Shown: positions 37,840-52,215, counted from the first letter of the stretch. The stretch is 64,000 nt of DNA from Trichoplax adhaerens (GCF_000150275.1 NW_002060947.1:2717740-2781739); one strand, 5' to 3'. Translations and numbers: made by a program. The notes: generated from the sequence alone by a model not told the origin.

Positions 37840-40800
37840 ACAGAAAGGATGGGGAGATAATTTTTAATTATGTAGTCTCTACTCAAACTCATGTACTCAT
37901 GCCACTAACTATATGCTTCATATTTAATTCCTCAAGCTAGTGTGATAAGAAAAGGTTCCTGTACTTTTATGACATATCTGGGGGTTTTATGTTGTATAGA
38001 GTCAGTATTTAAACTCAGTAACGACTCTAGAATTCCTTAAAACTGTTTTTGATCTAGATTTACTTAAAGATTGTTCATTTGATACTGATTGCGTGGATAA
38101 CATCTGATTGCAATAGAAAAGAGACTTATGTCGTATTTGGCTCTGTATATCCTAATATTAGGAGTTACTTAACCGCTACAGGCATTTCAGATCTATTGGT
38201 TTAATAATAACTAATTTATGAGGATATTCAATACTGTTTACCATACGTAATTTTCGTTAATACATTAGATATTGTGCTATAGTCATGATTGTAATATACA
38301 AATACAGTTACTATAGGATTCTGTAATAGTGATTGGATACATTGTAATAAAAATTAATATTAAGACTAGTTAGCTTGTGCCTATTAATGCCTAGTTACCC
38401 ATGAAGTAAGTCAGGATATTAACTGATATTTTATAATGCCAGTAAGCGTTTTAGATACAATCAATTAAAATATTGCCAACAAAGTGGGGCTTAAACGATG
38501 ATTACTGCAATTTAGCACATTTTCGTATGAGGAAGCTGCCTTATAGCATGAATTCAATATCGTATTAAATGTAGAAGACTTCTGCTGGTAGATCCAAATA
38601 ATCTACTTTGATTATGTACTCGTATGTTGTGTTTTTCATATAATATGTCAACTTGAGTTTTTAGTTTGAAGCTGTAAAAATCTCTTTTCCGCCGACTGAG
38701 TGATGAGTCATACAGATAACTTTGTGCTAAGTGCGATTTCAAATAATTCTATGTAATATTATAATTATTAGAAAATCTCATTTCTACGATTTAGCGTATG
38801 AGTTAAGCTAGTTTAAATAATAGGATTTGAATCTCATAATTATTTGATATATTAACTTTAACTACGGTACTTAATTCGGGTAATCTTACCTATAGCTAGA
38901 TCGAAACTTGTTAGCTTTTGCAAAGATTAATTTTATGTGACATAGGATCAGATGATATGGTAGGAGAAGCCAAGAATATATTTGTATTCTACAAAATTAA
39001 AGCAATATTTCCGTCTAATATAGGCTTATACAGTACTTTATATTCTAAGTTGAGAGAATTAGGTAACAATTTTCTGGAGATGGTTAAGTTGATAATATTT
39101 GGATATACAGTACATGCACGTAATATGACATGGAATATCTGTCAGAATTCAACTATTATTCATTCGAGCTAGTAGATACTGTAGATATCTTAATTATTCG
39201 TGTTAATATTAAATTTATGATAACTATAGTTTGCATTAGGATTGTGGCCCGTAATTTTCGCAAAGTAATATTTATAGTTCAGGTCCAATTAGTATTTATG
39301 TTGTAATGATTCAGCTAATTATAGTAGTTATGTGTAAAGCCTATACACTACAGCCTCACAGCTGAAACATAAAATCTTTAGATATTTAATAAACGACCTG
39401 ACGATAAAATTTCTGAATAGAAAATTATTGAATACCAATATACTAGTCTCTGACTGTGTAATGCATTATAAAATGAAACATTACGACGATAAGAATTAGT
39501 TGGTTCGTTTATTTAATTGCTAATGACATCTAAAGCTATATCCTGTCCACTGCTTTTAAATCAGCTAGCAGCAAAAGCGGAAATATACGCACAATTTATA
39601 AATGTTGAAATAGTTCAGATAACGCATGGTTCGATGTGTAAGATTAGCTAGTTCAAATAATATAAATATATAAAGATATATGCCAATGATGTACAATATT
39701 TTTGTGTTTGCTGAAAGAAGTAGTAATAAAATTTTTTAGATGCTCTTTTAAAGCAGAAAATGTCATGATAATCCAGATATTGTTGGTAAATAGTTATTAA
39801 AGATTTAAAAGCATTACAAGAGAAATAATAATCCCGATAGTAACGTAGTAAGCAAATATACGCAAAGCTGACTTAAGATTTATAAGGAAAGTGCTGTATT
39901 TAGCACAATTTAACGTGTAAATTATGTAAATGGCATGCCACAATTTGATAGATTTTTTTCAAGTAATTCACGAAACCTATCATATACAAGCTTCTCTTTG
40001 TCACTCATCAATCAGTAATAACAGCTTCGAAAACTCCTAAGGTGCAGACCTAAAAAAATGTTTGTTTTATATCTGACGTCAGAATAGATCTACTTTGATG
40101 GTAGCTAAACAATGCATGTATCAATTAGGTCTTTTTATTTGTTTACACTTGAAAGAGTAATTAATTTTAAGATATTTTATGTCAACAATAACAATCTATG
40201 ACAGCTTCATTATAATTCTAAGGGCTTTCCCACTGATGTTATTTTAAATCTGTGTTGTAATTTCTCCGTATATAACCGATATCTTTAAACTTGATCGTTG
40301 GTAGCTTTTGTGAAATCCTGTTAATATCTTCAGTAGCGCTTGTATTAATAAACCTAATTATGGAGATGTTAGTTAATAATAGTCTAGTACACAATTTTAT
40401 TGGCATAAACAACAACAAGATCTACAACTTTGTTAGTAATTAAACTTACGGAGTGCATTTTATCCTCTAATTTCGTCTTGTGTTAATAAATTCATTACAA
40501 TTCGAAAATATAATCTACCAGATCAGATTCTTGTTAATTGATTATCCGCTTCCTTCGTGTAAATTGGCGGCTACGTGTATATAATGTTGATCTCTACCAT
40601 ATGATACTAACAAGATTGCATTATATTAATTTATAAGATATAAACTGAATAAGTGTTCCTCTACTCCTAGTAATTGACATTAATTCTGAAAACTACCGTA
40701 TCTTACAGCGAGTAGAGTAACTGTATTACTTATGGCGAGATAAATACTGAGTTCAACTTTCACCAAAATGCTTAGCTAATTCATTATGTAAGCTTTCAAT

Positions 40801-41017
40801 TCCAGATTTAGATACTGCAGTACTATCGTAGAGAAATGCACTTGACAATTCTTATTTACAGATGTTAGTTTAAGGAATGATCGTCCTTATCTTACGTTAC
40901 TAAAAAAGCAGTTCATGATTTCGAGAGACACTATGGCAGAAACAGTCTATCATTATTTTGTCCGCATATAAGATTAATTAATGAATGAATAAAATCGGTC
41001 AGAAAAAGCTGAGGCCT

Positions 41018-41035
41018 ATGTATAGGCCTATACAT
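41018..41035. repeat. 18-bp perfect palindrome
   Basis: ATGTATAGG followed directly by CCTATACAT, with a partial direct copy (AGGCCTAT) just to the left. Centred on a GGCC step. No function inferred. Confidence 0.85.
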
Positions 41036-44000
41036 CAGGAAGTTGCACTACATTTGATATGAAAACACTCTGAACTGTGTTGAACGCAATAAATTTATAT
41101 TGATTTAACCAAAAATAACCTTTTCTAGTACTATCGGATATAGCAACTTTCGTAAAAATGAAACAAACACTACTGATACAACATGAATATATGATTTACT
41201 GTACAAGTTGGACGAAAAGCTTTGTTGTGACGGAAGCTGATCAATGGGTGCCGTAAATTTAAAACGAGTGTTGAATGATATCGTGAGTTTAGGAGACTAT
41301 TTCAGTAAGGTTTCTTATTCATATTGTTTTTGACATACTGGATGTGTGTTATTGTGTTAGTAATCTTTAATTATATGTAAAAGATAACAATATATCATTA
41401 TAGAAACCATTTTGCAGCCAATGTGTTGCATCCATGCTGATAGTGTAGAGTCTTTCACTCTAATATCATTAGTTTAGTCTTGGCTTGAAATCAATAGGAA
41501 TAGCTGTGATAATGATGACCGTTTAAATTGATTAGGTTGCTGGTAGAATCCTTACATTAGCCTTGTCCTTAAATTATAATTACTTTTGGTTGAAATTAAT
41601 TTGTCGACATGCAATAGTAATATCTTTTATTAACTCTGTAATACAAGTATACAGTACTATTTAAAGCATGTATCCGTAAAATCGTAGACATAAAATCAGT
41701 TCTGTATTGATTTCTTTTGTATTTCTTCGGCTGTTCTAAAAAACATTCCTTTTCTTTGTACGATAATATAACCTGCACGTTAGGTAATTTTCCAATAAAT
41801 TCTATTTCATTAAATTCTTAGTTTGTGTGTTTTTGTCATTTCCATCACATAGGTAAAACTTCAATGCGTAATTGCGGTATAGTCGCTTTAACAACAAAGA
41901 AATTACTGCAAATTTAAAAAAATAGCCTTACAGTATCGTATTTTTTCTATATAACGGCAACAAAATGTGATATCTTTACAGTCATTTTATTATATATTTT
42001 AGTAGTTGAAGGCTAGCCACTGAATTAAATGAATTATATTAATTGTAATGATATTTATTGAACAAAGTTGCTGTACTACTGTAAGCTACAGATATAGTAC
42101 AAATAGCCTTGTTGGTTATTTAAATTACGCCAAGGCCAAGTCAACTGCCCTTGATGTGAAAAACTTGCATCTATAACTTTCAAAGTAGTATTAAAGTACA
42201 AAAGTAGCAAGGTAGAAATAATTTATTAAAGCATGTGTTTCTGGCAAATTTTACAATAATAAATTCTTTAAATTTCAGGCAGCAATTGTATATAATGTAT
42301 CTATTTTATCACTAATTCTATGGGAAGAAATATTATTAACGTCCACACTTTGAAGTTCGGCCATTATAAATTGTTTTAAATAGTAAGAATTAGTTAATGA
42401 GAAAGCTAGGTCAGGAATATTAAATTAGAAATACCTGTAAGTTGATTTTATCGTACGAGTAATTTTGTAGTCGCAATTTCATGTTATAACAATAATTGAC
42501 CGATCCAACTTACTCATGTGTCTAAAATAGCTTCATTTTATTACTTTAAAATGTATGTTTGTATACGGGTGTATGATACCACCACAGATTTTCAGTGGGT
42601 GTATGAGAATTTCTGGTTAAGTTATCTTTCTGATAGTGATATATTTGTTGCTTTAGCTAATAAATTATTAGGCTGGATGCAAATGTTGATTCTTCTAGCC
42701 ATAACCCTAATTCATGTTCCGAAATAGGGCCACTCTTTAGCAATGCATGAAAAGTGATAACTATAATAATAAATTTGTGTTTAAAGCTTGACATCTATAC
42801 TCGTATAAATGATACATTTATCATAATGAGCTATGAAATTGATGTTGTTTACAAAATAGAGCTTAGATCTTAGTCCATTGCTAGTGTAATAACAACTAGA
42901 AATGAGTATATAAACGTATAAGTACCTTAACTGGTTACAAAATCGATTTTTTTCAATTAATCGGAAAACGTAACTGCTATCAGTTACACGAATAGAATTA
43001 ACTATCAGCCTTCTGCACATAAATCCATCACTGTCAAGCTGACGCGTGCACTTAAACACTGTATTTGTGTTAAATAGTAACACATTAATTTAAAGCTTTC
43101 AATGCATTACATTTCTTAGGACTTAGTTGAAATAGTGTTTGGTATATAGGTAGTACGTAATTTTGAGCGAATATACTTTATTAATTTTTGTTGAAATTTC
43201 TCTTTTGGATTAAAAAATATATTTGATTGCGGGGTTGAATATACGGTAATATTTTCATGGAACGATAGAAATACAACACAACAGGAACTCTAACCATCCT
43301 TCCTTTATTTAATGTGTTGTCTGGATTTGGTATGTATAATGCTCGTTTATGATTTAATTTCTATGTGTCATAGAAATCTGGTCTAAGATTCTAAGAATCA
43401 AATCTGTTTTAGTACTGTATTTGTTACGTCCTAAATAAATAGACTAGGAGTAAAATCACTTGACATACGTAAGATATGACAGTTATGTCATATACTATGT
43501 AATGTACTACAAGGAATAAACTTTTCGCTTGCATAGCAAACGTTTTCAGTCACAATGGAGCAAAATATTCAGTAATGAAAGTTATCACTTAAAGGCCGGT
43601 TAGTAAAGTAATTTTAGACTATTTTGGAGTCTAACACGTCTGTGTTGTCTAGTAGTATCACATCCATTACCAGAAGCATTGTATGGTACTGTATGGAGGA
43701 AATAAACTTTTAGGTTACGAAAAATTTTTTCATGCATGTCCAACGAATGCGCGCAATGATAATGCTAAATTTCAGAAAAAATATATCAATATTTACAATA
43801 AAGATTTATCTGTAATCTGCAACAACGAACCATTTCGAAGTGTTGTAAAAAATTAAAAATTTTGTACACTGAACAAAGACTGACATGAGTTGAAGAAATA
43901 ATAAGATTTCAAAGTTTAAGCATAAATAAAAGAGATAAAAGTAAGAATGCTAATGTAAAAATATCGGCATGTTGTTCTAATGTGATATCATAGAATGTTG

Positions 44001-44232
44001 AGATGTCACAGCTTGCTAGAAAAGGGAATACATTTTGCAAGGCAATGACTGAATATCAGCATTACATAGGGTGTCATATACATTGATTCGTTTGGTTACC
44101 ACGAATATTGAAATGGAACTATACTAAAGTAGCACATTCTAAGAATTTGTCAAGTCACTTGTCTAGTTTATGTAGTGATAAAATAGATAATTAAACGATT
44201 TTTAGTATTAATTTGTTTAGAAATACAACTAT

Positions 44233-47200
44233 TCAAGCCGATTTAGTTTTCCATCGTAATTGCTCGATTTCCAAACGAAGCTGATTTCTTTCTCGCTTCA
44301 AGGTGTTCAGTTCTTCTTGTAAGATAGTTATAGCTGAGAGATTTTTCCTTGATGCAAAGAAGAAATATTTATTAAAGTGGGATATATTTTAAGTTGATTT
44401 GGCTATTGATGGTGTTAATAACATAACGCACAGTCAAAAAATGGGGTACCAAAAATATACATTTTACATCTAATATTAATTTACAGTTAGAGTATAGATA
44501 TAATTGAAGAGAATAACAACCATTTAAAGTATCTATTAGGCGTAGACGCCTGTACATGCTCCACATACAAGTTAAAGTATAGATACGAGAACATTATTTT
44601 CGCTCTTTCATTAGTAAATAATACACGCTAAGAACAATTTTTTATTTATGAATCATACTATGGGGCTTATAAGAAGTTGATTTACAATAGAGGATGGAGG
44701 CTTACTTCTCTGTTCGTATTTTTGCATTGACTATCGCTTCCAGTTCCTCATTTCGTAGCTCCAAATTTTTTATATACTTTTTCGTTTGATTGTTCAATAA
44801 CAGCTGTATGTTTATATAAATTGATAAGAAGTGCGTTATCAACGGATTAAGTCCTCAAAATCATAGTAAGATTGTCTTTTAATTAGTATAGGATATCCTT
44901 ATTACGTCTTTCTAGGTTAGTACGATCACTAAATGAGTAATGTAACCTACTAACTGATACTAACTCTTAGTAAAAGAATTATTGTTAGATTTACTAGAGT
45001 CCTAGTTTAAACAATTACATGATAAGGGTAGAAGTCAGACTAGCAAGAGAAGGCATTAAAAAGAGCGTCATTGTTATAATGACATAACAGATATTCCTAA
45101 TATTCGTAATACTTAAGATATCATGGCAACTATATATTATTATTCTGCTCTGTCTGTCATTAGTATACGAGTACATGATTACATTAAAACAATAAGAGCA
45201 GAATTAATGCATTGTCGGATGAAGTCTCTGAATAGAAATATGATACTCTACTATGTGATTATTACCACTATAAAATAAATTTAAATTCAGTAGAAGTGTA
45301 TTGCTGGCTTATTGAATACTGTAATGCTGCTTCATAATTATAAATAAGAAACAATTATAAATAAACAATACTCAAGTCTATATGATGGCATATATTTAGA
45401 ATGATTCATTTTAAGGGTGCATCAGCAAAGGGAAGCGTCCACTCAAGTCAATTAATTTAAATTTACCTGACTAGCGATTTCTTGCTTTTCAGTTTTAAGT
45501 CGATTTATTTCTTGGAATTTTAACTCTAAAACAGCTTTTAAGCTCTCTAATTCTTTCGGCATGTTTTCACATTTTTCTACAGCATCCTATAGGTTGTGAT
45601 ATTACTACAGTAAGTATCGAGACTTTTCAGATTATAAGTCATAAAGATTTCGTTAATAAATTAGTAAAGCATAGCTTAACCAAAGACTTCTAGCTTTTTC
45701 GAACTGGAAGTGTTTTAAAAGGTTTGAGCAATTTATTTATTTACTACGCCGACATTGGTCAGAAACGTAAATACTACAGTATGTGTCCGTTCTAATAAAT
45801 TATCAAAAGAAACTTTAAATTTGACTAAATTTCGGCTTACCTGAACTCGTTGGTCGTGATCAATACTAGAGGTACATTCTAGCTCGTGCACTCTATCCTT
45901 CAGCGTCGCAATTTCGTTACAAAGGTTGAAGCTTTCATCCTACAAATTTAGTAATTTTCTCAGATGATGCGTTACGTCATGATATTCAAAAACACACCGC
46001 CACAATAGTAAAATTTACGAGTAATGTATATTGAAAGTGTAACAGTAAGCCACATTAGACGTCGCATTTGTCTTACGTGGAAACAGATCAGAATTATTAT
46101 AAAGTTTGATATTATTGTACCTCTAGAATTGATCGTGACTCTTTGTTTTCATTCTGGATATGTTGAATTTGTTCTTCGTGTTCTTTCTGCAATTTATTAG
46201 TTTTACATTCCATTCTTACGATTTCCTTACTGTGAGCTCTTTTTAGTTCTGCGTATTGCAACAGAATATGATTAGCATTTAGGGTTGAGAAATAAGTTTC
46301 TTATATTGCATTTACTATCAGATTTATCAGATTTACCTGACATTGAGATTTGATGCTTAGCTTCTAGGGATGCCATTTTCTTAGCATGTTGAACGTTAAC
46401 ATCCTTCAACATTATCATTCTACTTTCTTTCAAACGTTTAATTTGTTCCTGTTGTCTTAATTTCAATCTATCAATTTCAGATAAGTGTTCTTCCCCATCC
46501 TTAATTTCTATATAAACTTTTCTTTCCAGGGCATCAATCTATGTAAGGAAGAAATATATAATTCATTCAGGTTTGCGTATTGTCTTTATATGCACTCAAC
46601 CTGTTGCTACAATTAAAATGTTGCTCAATAATACGCCCACGTATATCCTATGATGTAGGAGTCTACAAACTAGGTTGTAAAAACCGTAGATTATACAGTA
46701 TATCACTATTATGTCATGATCTAATTTCTATTTTTATACATTGGATGCGAAAAACTTGAGTATGACTTCTTCTAATGTTCCGTTTATTAGTCAAATTTAA
46801 TTTAATCCCCTTAGTACAACATAAATTTACCTTTAGACGAAAGGATTATGCTGTTCTTACTTGCTACAGAGCAGCCTAGGTACACGTATATTCAATTTTA
46901 TCCTGACAATGTTACATGATCTAACTGATCACTTACTGTTGATTCGTTGAACTTGCAGTAGCAACATTACAGTAGATCTACAATACTTATTGGTACAAAG
47001 CTCATTCTTAAGATTACTGTAGACTCTGGCCAAATAAAATTAATTAAACGTACAAGTACACGTACTGTAGATTGTATTGCTCTCGTTTCTTCATCTCCCT
47101 GCCATGAGGCTAATCTATGCCTGTGTCGTCTCCCAACTCTAACTGTAAATAAACACTATCTACTCTCAATCATCTTGCCTTCGTCTCCATCAAGTATAGT

Positions 47201-49534
47201 TAACACTACAGTATTGTTATTACCATACATAGTATTCTATTTTTGAACCTACAGCATTATATGCAAATAAAGGTCTATACGGCAATGAAAATGTCACACA
47301 CTGTTTTCTAAATTCTTTATATCCATATCGTAATGAAGTATATCCGGTTGTTACAGATACGTTTGAATTTTATGTTGAATACAGGTTATTTTCAAAAGGT
47401 CAATTTGAGAACAGATTACATTTTAGAGCAGGAATGTACTTTCATCCTTATAAGGGATTACCTTATTCTGTAAAACTTGAATGACGATGGCCAATGCTTC
47501 ATTAGCTATATTCTTTTTATGTGCAACTTTCTGCCAAGTTTGACTACTTCTTTTTTGATCTTTGTATAGATGAGTTAATTGAAATATTTCTTTGTCAGCG
47601 TCGAATTTCAATTGAAGTAAATCTTGCTCAGCCTGTTGTTTGGCTTGTTTAATCTGGTTATCTGTTTCCAACTTAATTTCTTCGACCGCTTTAGCAGCTA
47701 GGAAATGAGCTTCCTCAATTGCTTGTGACGCTTCCATTTTTGCGTCTGTTACTTGTGCTTTAGCCTTTAATAACTCTTTTTCTAGGTCTTCTCTTTCTTT
47801 ACTTGCATTACTTTTAATGCTAAGATTGGTCGTACTCCTACTAAATCGCCCTAACGTTAAGCTACTAGCACTAGCAGGGCGTTTTGATTTTTCACCAAGT
47901 AGACTAGAATTGCTAAGGGACTTACTTGTGTTACTAATACGAGGGCTTACTTTATTACCAGTGGTAAGTCCCTGAGCACTATGGCGCGATGATAAATTTT
48001 TCGCTTTGATATTTTTATTTTCTTTATTAGTACTTTCCTCGTGATTTTGATTGCTAGTTGGAGTTAGTTTCTTATCGCTAGTGTCAACTCGCGTCTTAAT
48101 GACTCGTGAAGGTAGTTGCGATGCACTTGCGGCATGCTTCAGACGATCACGTGGAGATGCTGCTGAAGTTATTGGTGAAGTAGATGTAGCAGATTGTTTT
48201 TGCTGCGAATTTTTATCATTATGCAAAGCAACAGCACTAGAAGATTTTTTGATGGAAGGTTTACTATTAAAAGGCGGACTTGTCGCGGTTGGTGATTTCA
48301 TTGCTGGTAACTTGCTAGGCAAAAGTGATCTTTTCTGTAACTTTAAGCTTCTTGGGGGCGAAATATTATTCGATCTACTTAAAGTATTACGTCGTTCTCT
48401 CCTCTTTTCTTCTATACTATCTTCAAGAACTTCATTAATATTTTCACCTACATCGCTGTGACTTCTTTGTCTTTTGGGTTTGGTCGTATTTGACGGCAAA
48501 GAATTTTCAGCTGATAGAGTTGTTTCGTCGTATTTGCTGTCATTGCTTACATTCGGATTGTGTCTCTTATCAATAACTATTGTTTCGGATCTTATTCTAT
48601 TTAATGATTTATCCAACTTTGAATCATTAACCGTTAAAGAAATATTACAGCCCTTGACATCACCGGCTTTTCTTGTGCTATTTCGGGTATTCTTCCTAAT
48701 TCCTTCCGTGTTAGCTTTATCCTCTTTACTCATTCTTCTAGTTATGATCTTAGGACGAAAGCTTACCTGATTAACACTTTTGCTGTCGTTACTATCAACA
48801 TTTGGCTTCTTATGTGAACTTAAATCTTCACTACGTGAATTGCATTCGATACTGGTCACAGTTGCGAAATTTTTATTGGCTTCAGGGGCAGCATCCAAAT
48901 CGTCATTGTTACTATAGTTCAGGTCTTGGACAAAAATATCTGGTTTTGATGAAGTAGTATTTTCATCATTTGGACTGGCAATTTCGTAATCATCATCTAT
49001 AATTCCTAGCTCAGCAATCTCTTTAGTTTGATTACTTTGATAAGAATGACTGTCATAGCTGATAGAAGTATTTGAAGTATCTATGATTTCTGTGCTGCAT
49101 GAAATACTATCCGAAAGTTGGCCAACTTGGTCGGTATTAATAACAATTGGATAATCATGATCACTAATATTAGTGGTAATTGCATTACCAATAATATTAT
49201 TTTCTGTTTTATTAAACTGCCTTTTATCATCTTCCGTCATATTACTATCATGGTGATTGATAAGATGAGTATCAGAATCCGTGTTGATGCTTTGAACGTA
49301 GTCTGGATCGTCTAGAATGCCTTGATCATCTATGATACCAAGTTCTTCCTTTTCAGCTTCTGTAAAATGATCATATTCAGAGTTATCGATAACTTCGGCA
49401 TCGTTCAGTGACGTTTGAATTTGATAATCAGGGTCATCGAGGATTCCGTCATCATTAATATAATTGGGGTCATCCAATATTCCATCGTCTGTTTCTACAT
49501 AATTAGGATCATCCAGTATTCCATCATCTGCCAT
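44233..49534 (-). CDS. MTUS/ATIP-like microtubule-associated coiled-coil protein (7 exons)
   Basis: Minus-strand exons: 47462-49534, 46337-46538, 46121-46248, 45841-45939, 45467-45586, 44706-44803, 44233-44347. They join in phase to 944 aa. The first about 80 residues hold four copies of GILDDPxY separated by acidic spacers. Residues about 270-580 are Ser/Asn/Lys-rich and basic, as in microtubule-binding regions. From about 580 to the end it is coiled coil. Two segments identify the family: NEALAIVIQVLQNK and ELESLKAVLELKFQEINRL. These resemble MTUS1 (EALAVVIQHLL and ELESLKAVLEIK) in the same order. Vertebrate MTUS proteins bind microtubules and mitochondria-linked tracks. A possible extra 33-bp in-phase exon lies at 47066-47098. 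Antisense frames at 48051-48770 are shadows of exon 1. Confidence 0.78.
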
Positions 49535-51707
49535 CCCTCATAACTTTATCTTTCGGCCCTGGTGTATAGCGGATGATATTTCTAAAGTGCCTATTGTTTA
49601 ATCAGTAAAGAGGTTATAAATCTCTCCAAACAATGTGCAGGGGACTGAAGGGAAATATTAGGAATAAGACGCCATTAAAGTATATATCTAAAGAAATTTC
49701 TAATCATTTTACATAACGTCCGTTTAATTTCTCTAAAACTTCGGCCGATTATTCTGTAAAGGATATTGTGATATTGTAACTGCAGTGATTGAAGTGCTTT
49801 ATGAAAAGTCATTATGATCAAGTATTTACAGCAAATAATTAATTAGAACTGGCCTGGCCAAAGAAATTATCCAAAAAATACTATACGTATTCATAAGCGC
49901 ATATCATAATTTAACACTGACGACATTGATATTATTGTGCGGAATTGTACAATATTCCTTAGCAGAGTACGACGTTACTGTGGTAAGCAGGAAGTGGGGC
50001 ATTATTTTGCCTTCTATCTATACAGTACGTTTATTCACCCAGTGTTTATGTACAAAATTTGTTTGTTAAATATACAAAGAATAGATTTAAAAACTACTCA
50101 CGCAAGTCACTCTGATTGAGAATATTCTTGAAATTGTATTACATCAATGAAGCATGAAATCAAAGCAGGTCGATATCGTCAACCATGTTACGTGGTTTAG
50201 CAGAGCAATCGTTTAATCAAAATTATACTTGGAGTAGAGATATACTAATGGAGTAAATAAATAAAACCGAGTTCTACAGTACAGTATATAGCAAACAGTT
50301 GCGTAAGTTATAGTGTATGTCGTTAATTAATTTCCCTAATAAAATTTTCGTAAAGGTCTATGTTGAGAGTGCTCAAAGAGAAAAATTACTTCAGAGTTTT
50401 GCTGAATCAAGTTGAGATTATGATGAATGCAGATTGAAGTAATATTATTCTTATAATTTTATGTGTGTAGCACTAGAACAGTATACTTTATATCATACTG
50501 TACAGTACTGTATGAGAATTATCGTAAATGTTGTGTAATTGATAGCGCCATTGACAGTGGTATTCGCTTTGATAAACTTACAGTTAATTAAAGTTCTTAA
50601 TTAAATTAAAATTAACATACACAGTTTTAAGAATATCTATCAATCTATGTACCTATGTATGTGTGTGCATTAATACTAGAAAATGAAACGATTAGATTGA
50701 TAGTAGATAAAGGATGCAGTACATTTCGCTTTTAGTTTCTACTATTAATCGTGGTAGATACCCGTATTTCCTATTACAGAGTCATTAACGTTTGGAGACG
50801 ATGTTATCATAAAAGAGAGAGTACGTCGATAGTAGTTATGAGTGACAATAGTGTGGGACTGCATTTTAGGTCGTCTGAATTTAGGATAGTCTGTTTAACT
50901 TGCGCTCACGTTAGCATTCTCTACATGCTGTACCATATAGCGGGTACGGATATTCAAAATCTATAACGAGGCGGACATTTTGCATTTGGAATCAATAGAG
51001 TGTTACATGTGATTGGGTCACTATTCATGATTTCGTAATATACTTACTGTATTTTATTTACTGTACTGAAGTAAATATGGCAGGTTATTATTCGATATGA
51101 CTATTTGGCGTGACGTAGAGTTGTTAAACGGAAAACACTATATCTAGTAAGCCTACAGTACTCATATAACAACTACTTCTAAACCGCTAAATCGAAACGT
51201 TCGTATGGTAAGGTGCTAGCAATATCGAAGTACTCTTTCAGAAGTTTAATTATTATTGAATAACGACGAAATCGTTCATAAATGCTTAAAATCTGTGACC
51301 AGAAGTGCTAAATGTAACATAACTGAGATATACTATACTTATTGTGGAGACTTCTGGCCTGCCAATACATAATATATTAATAACCATAACTAATTATATA
51401 ATAAACTGAGCTAAATGGAATAACAACTGTGTAGAGCGAGATACGCGTATCTACGTAAATAAAAGAAATAAAATATAAAAATATCAACCAGCGAAAGATG
51501 TACATGTACTGTATAGTAATGTTAGTTTACAGTAGGTTGACACAGTCGCTTCCTGATAACTATGCAAGTAGTTGCAGTAATTTTATATCTTACGTAACTT
51601 ACCTTGCATGAAGATTGAACAAATAACCTTCGAACAGTCACAATTAATTAATGTTTAATATTATTTTGCAGAGCTTTATATGGCGAACTTATCGACGCTG
51701 CGTTTAT

Positions 51708-52215
51708 GGCGCAGTGTACAGTACTGTAGAAATAATTTTTGTACTGTACAGTACAGTACACTCACTGTACTGTACTCTACTGTACTGTATGTAAGCGCAG
51801 TACTGTATAACTGTACTGTACTGTACTTTACAGTAAACTTCGTTGGAATCTGTACTGTTACAGTACGCACAATAGGCGTTGCACTGTACTTTACAGTATA
51901 TTCACTGTGTAGTACTGTACTGTATTGTACTGTACAGTGCTTACAGACAAGTAAGTTACACTACATAATACAGTATAATACAGTACAGTAATCTGATCTC
52001 TGGTTGCATCCAGTACTGTAGTCTTATTCAAATGCTGATGCTAATCTCAGCATCAGCATCAGTGTACTGTACTGTAGTAGCGTCCTGTGATGAAAATCAA
52101 GAAATCATACTGTACATTCTGTAAGGGTCCCTAGTGTAAAGTACAGTATACTGTACTGTACAGTACTTTTACTTTACTACTGTACTGTATGCAGTATAAT
52201 GTACTGTACATCGGA
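51708..52215. repeat. (GTACW)n array, longest cluster
   Basis: About 500 bp of interrupted GTAC tetramers spaced by A or T, with both orientations and many palindromic switches. It lies about 2.2 kb upstream of the MTUS-like start and about 0.9 kb beyond the DPM3 3' end. Both strands carry long open frames because the pentamer has no stop codon in some phases; these are not genes. Confidence 0.85.
52032..52059. repeat. 11-bp hairpin inside the GTAC cluster
   Basis: ATGCTGATGCT, a 6-base loop (AATCTC), then AGCATCAGCAT: exact complementary arms built from the trimer CATCAG/CTGATG. It is a different repeat from the surrounding GTAC pentamers. Confidence 0.85.

Larger units (their letters stand above)
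28551..44232. other. largest gene-poor stretch
   Basis: Nearly 16 kb between the GPCR start and the MTUS-like stop. Many frames of 60-100 codons occur on both strands (for example 32331-32528, 33659-33936, 37725-37940, 38918-39172, 42518-42727, 42781-43083), but none carries a domain I recognise or has convincing splice partners. Exon-like pieces with balanced composition occur near 29893-29969 and 31191-31267. Palindromes are listed separately at 37817-37839 and 41018-41035. The first part presumably holds the GPCR promoter. Since TAF13 and DPM3 consist of exons under 130 bp, a similarly fragmented small gene could have been missed here. Confidence 0.45.

Noticed and set aside
42781..43083. 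100-codon minus-strand frame
   Set aside because: Ile/Tyr/Asn-rich AT-driven composition, no domain, no splice partners.
48051..48770. Plus-strand frames of 136 and 98 codons
   Set aside because: Antisense shadows of the long MTUS-like first exon; Leu/Ser/Val composition is what its codons give in reverse.
51676..51991. Overlapping frames of 64 and 103 codons on both strands
   Set aside because: Translation of the GTAC pentamer repeat, with no domain and no composition typical of a protein.
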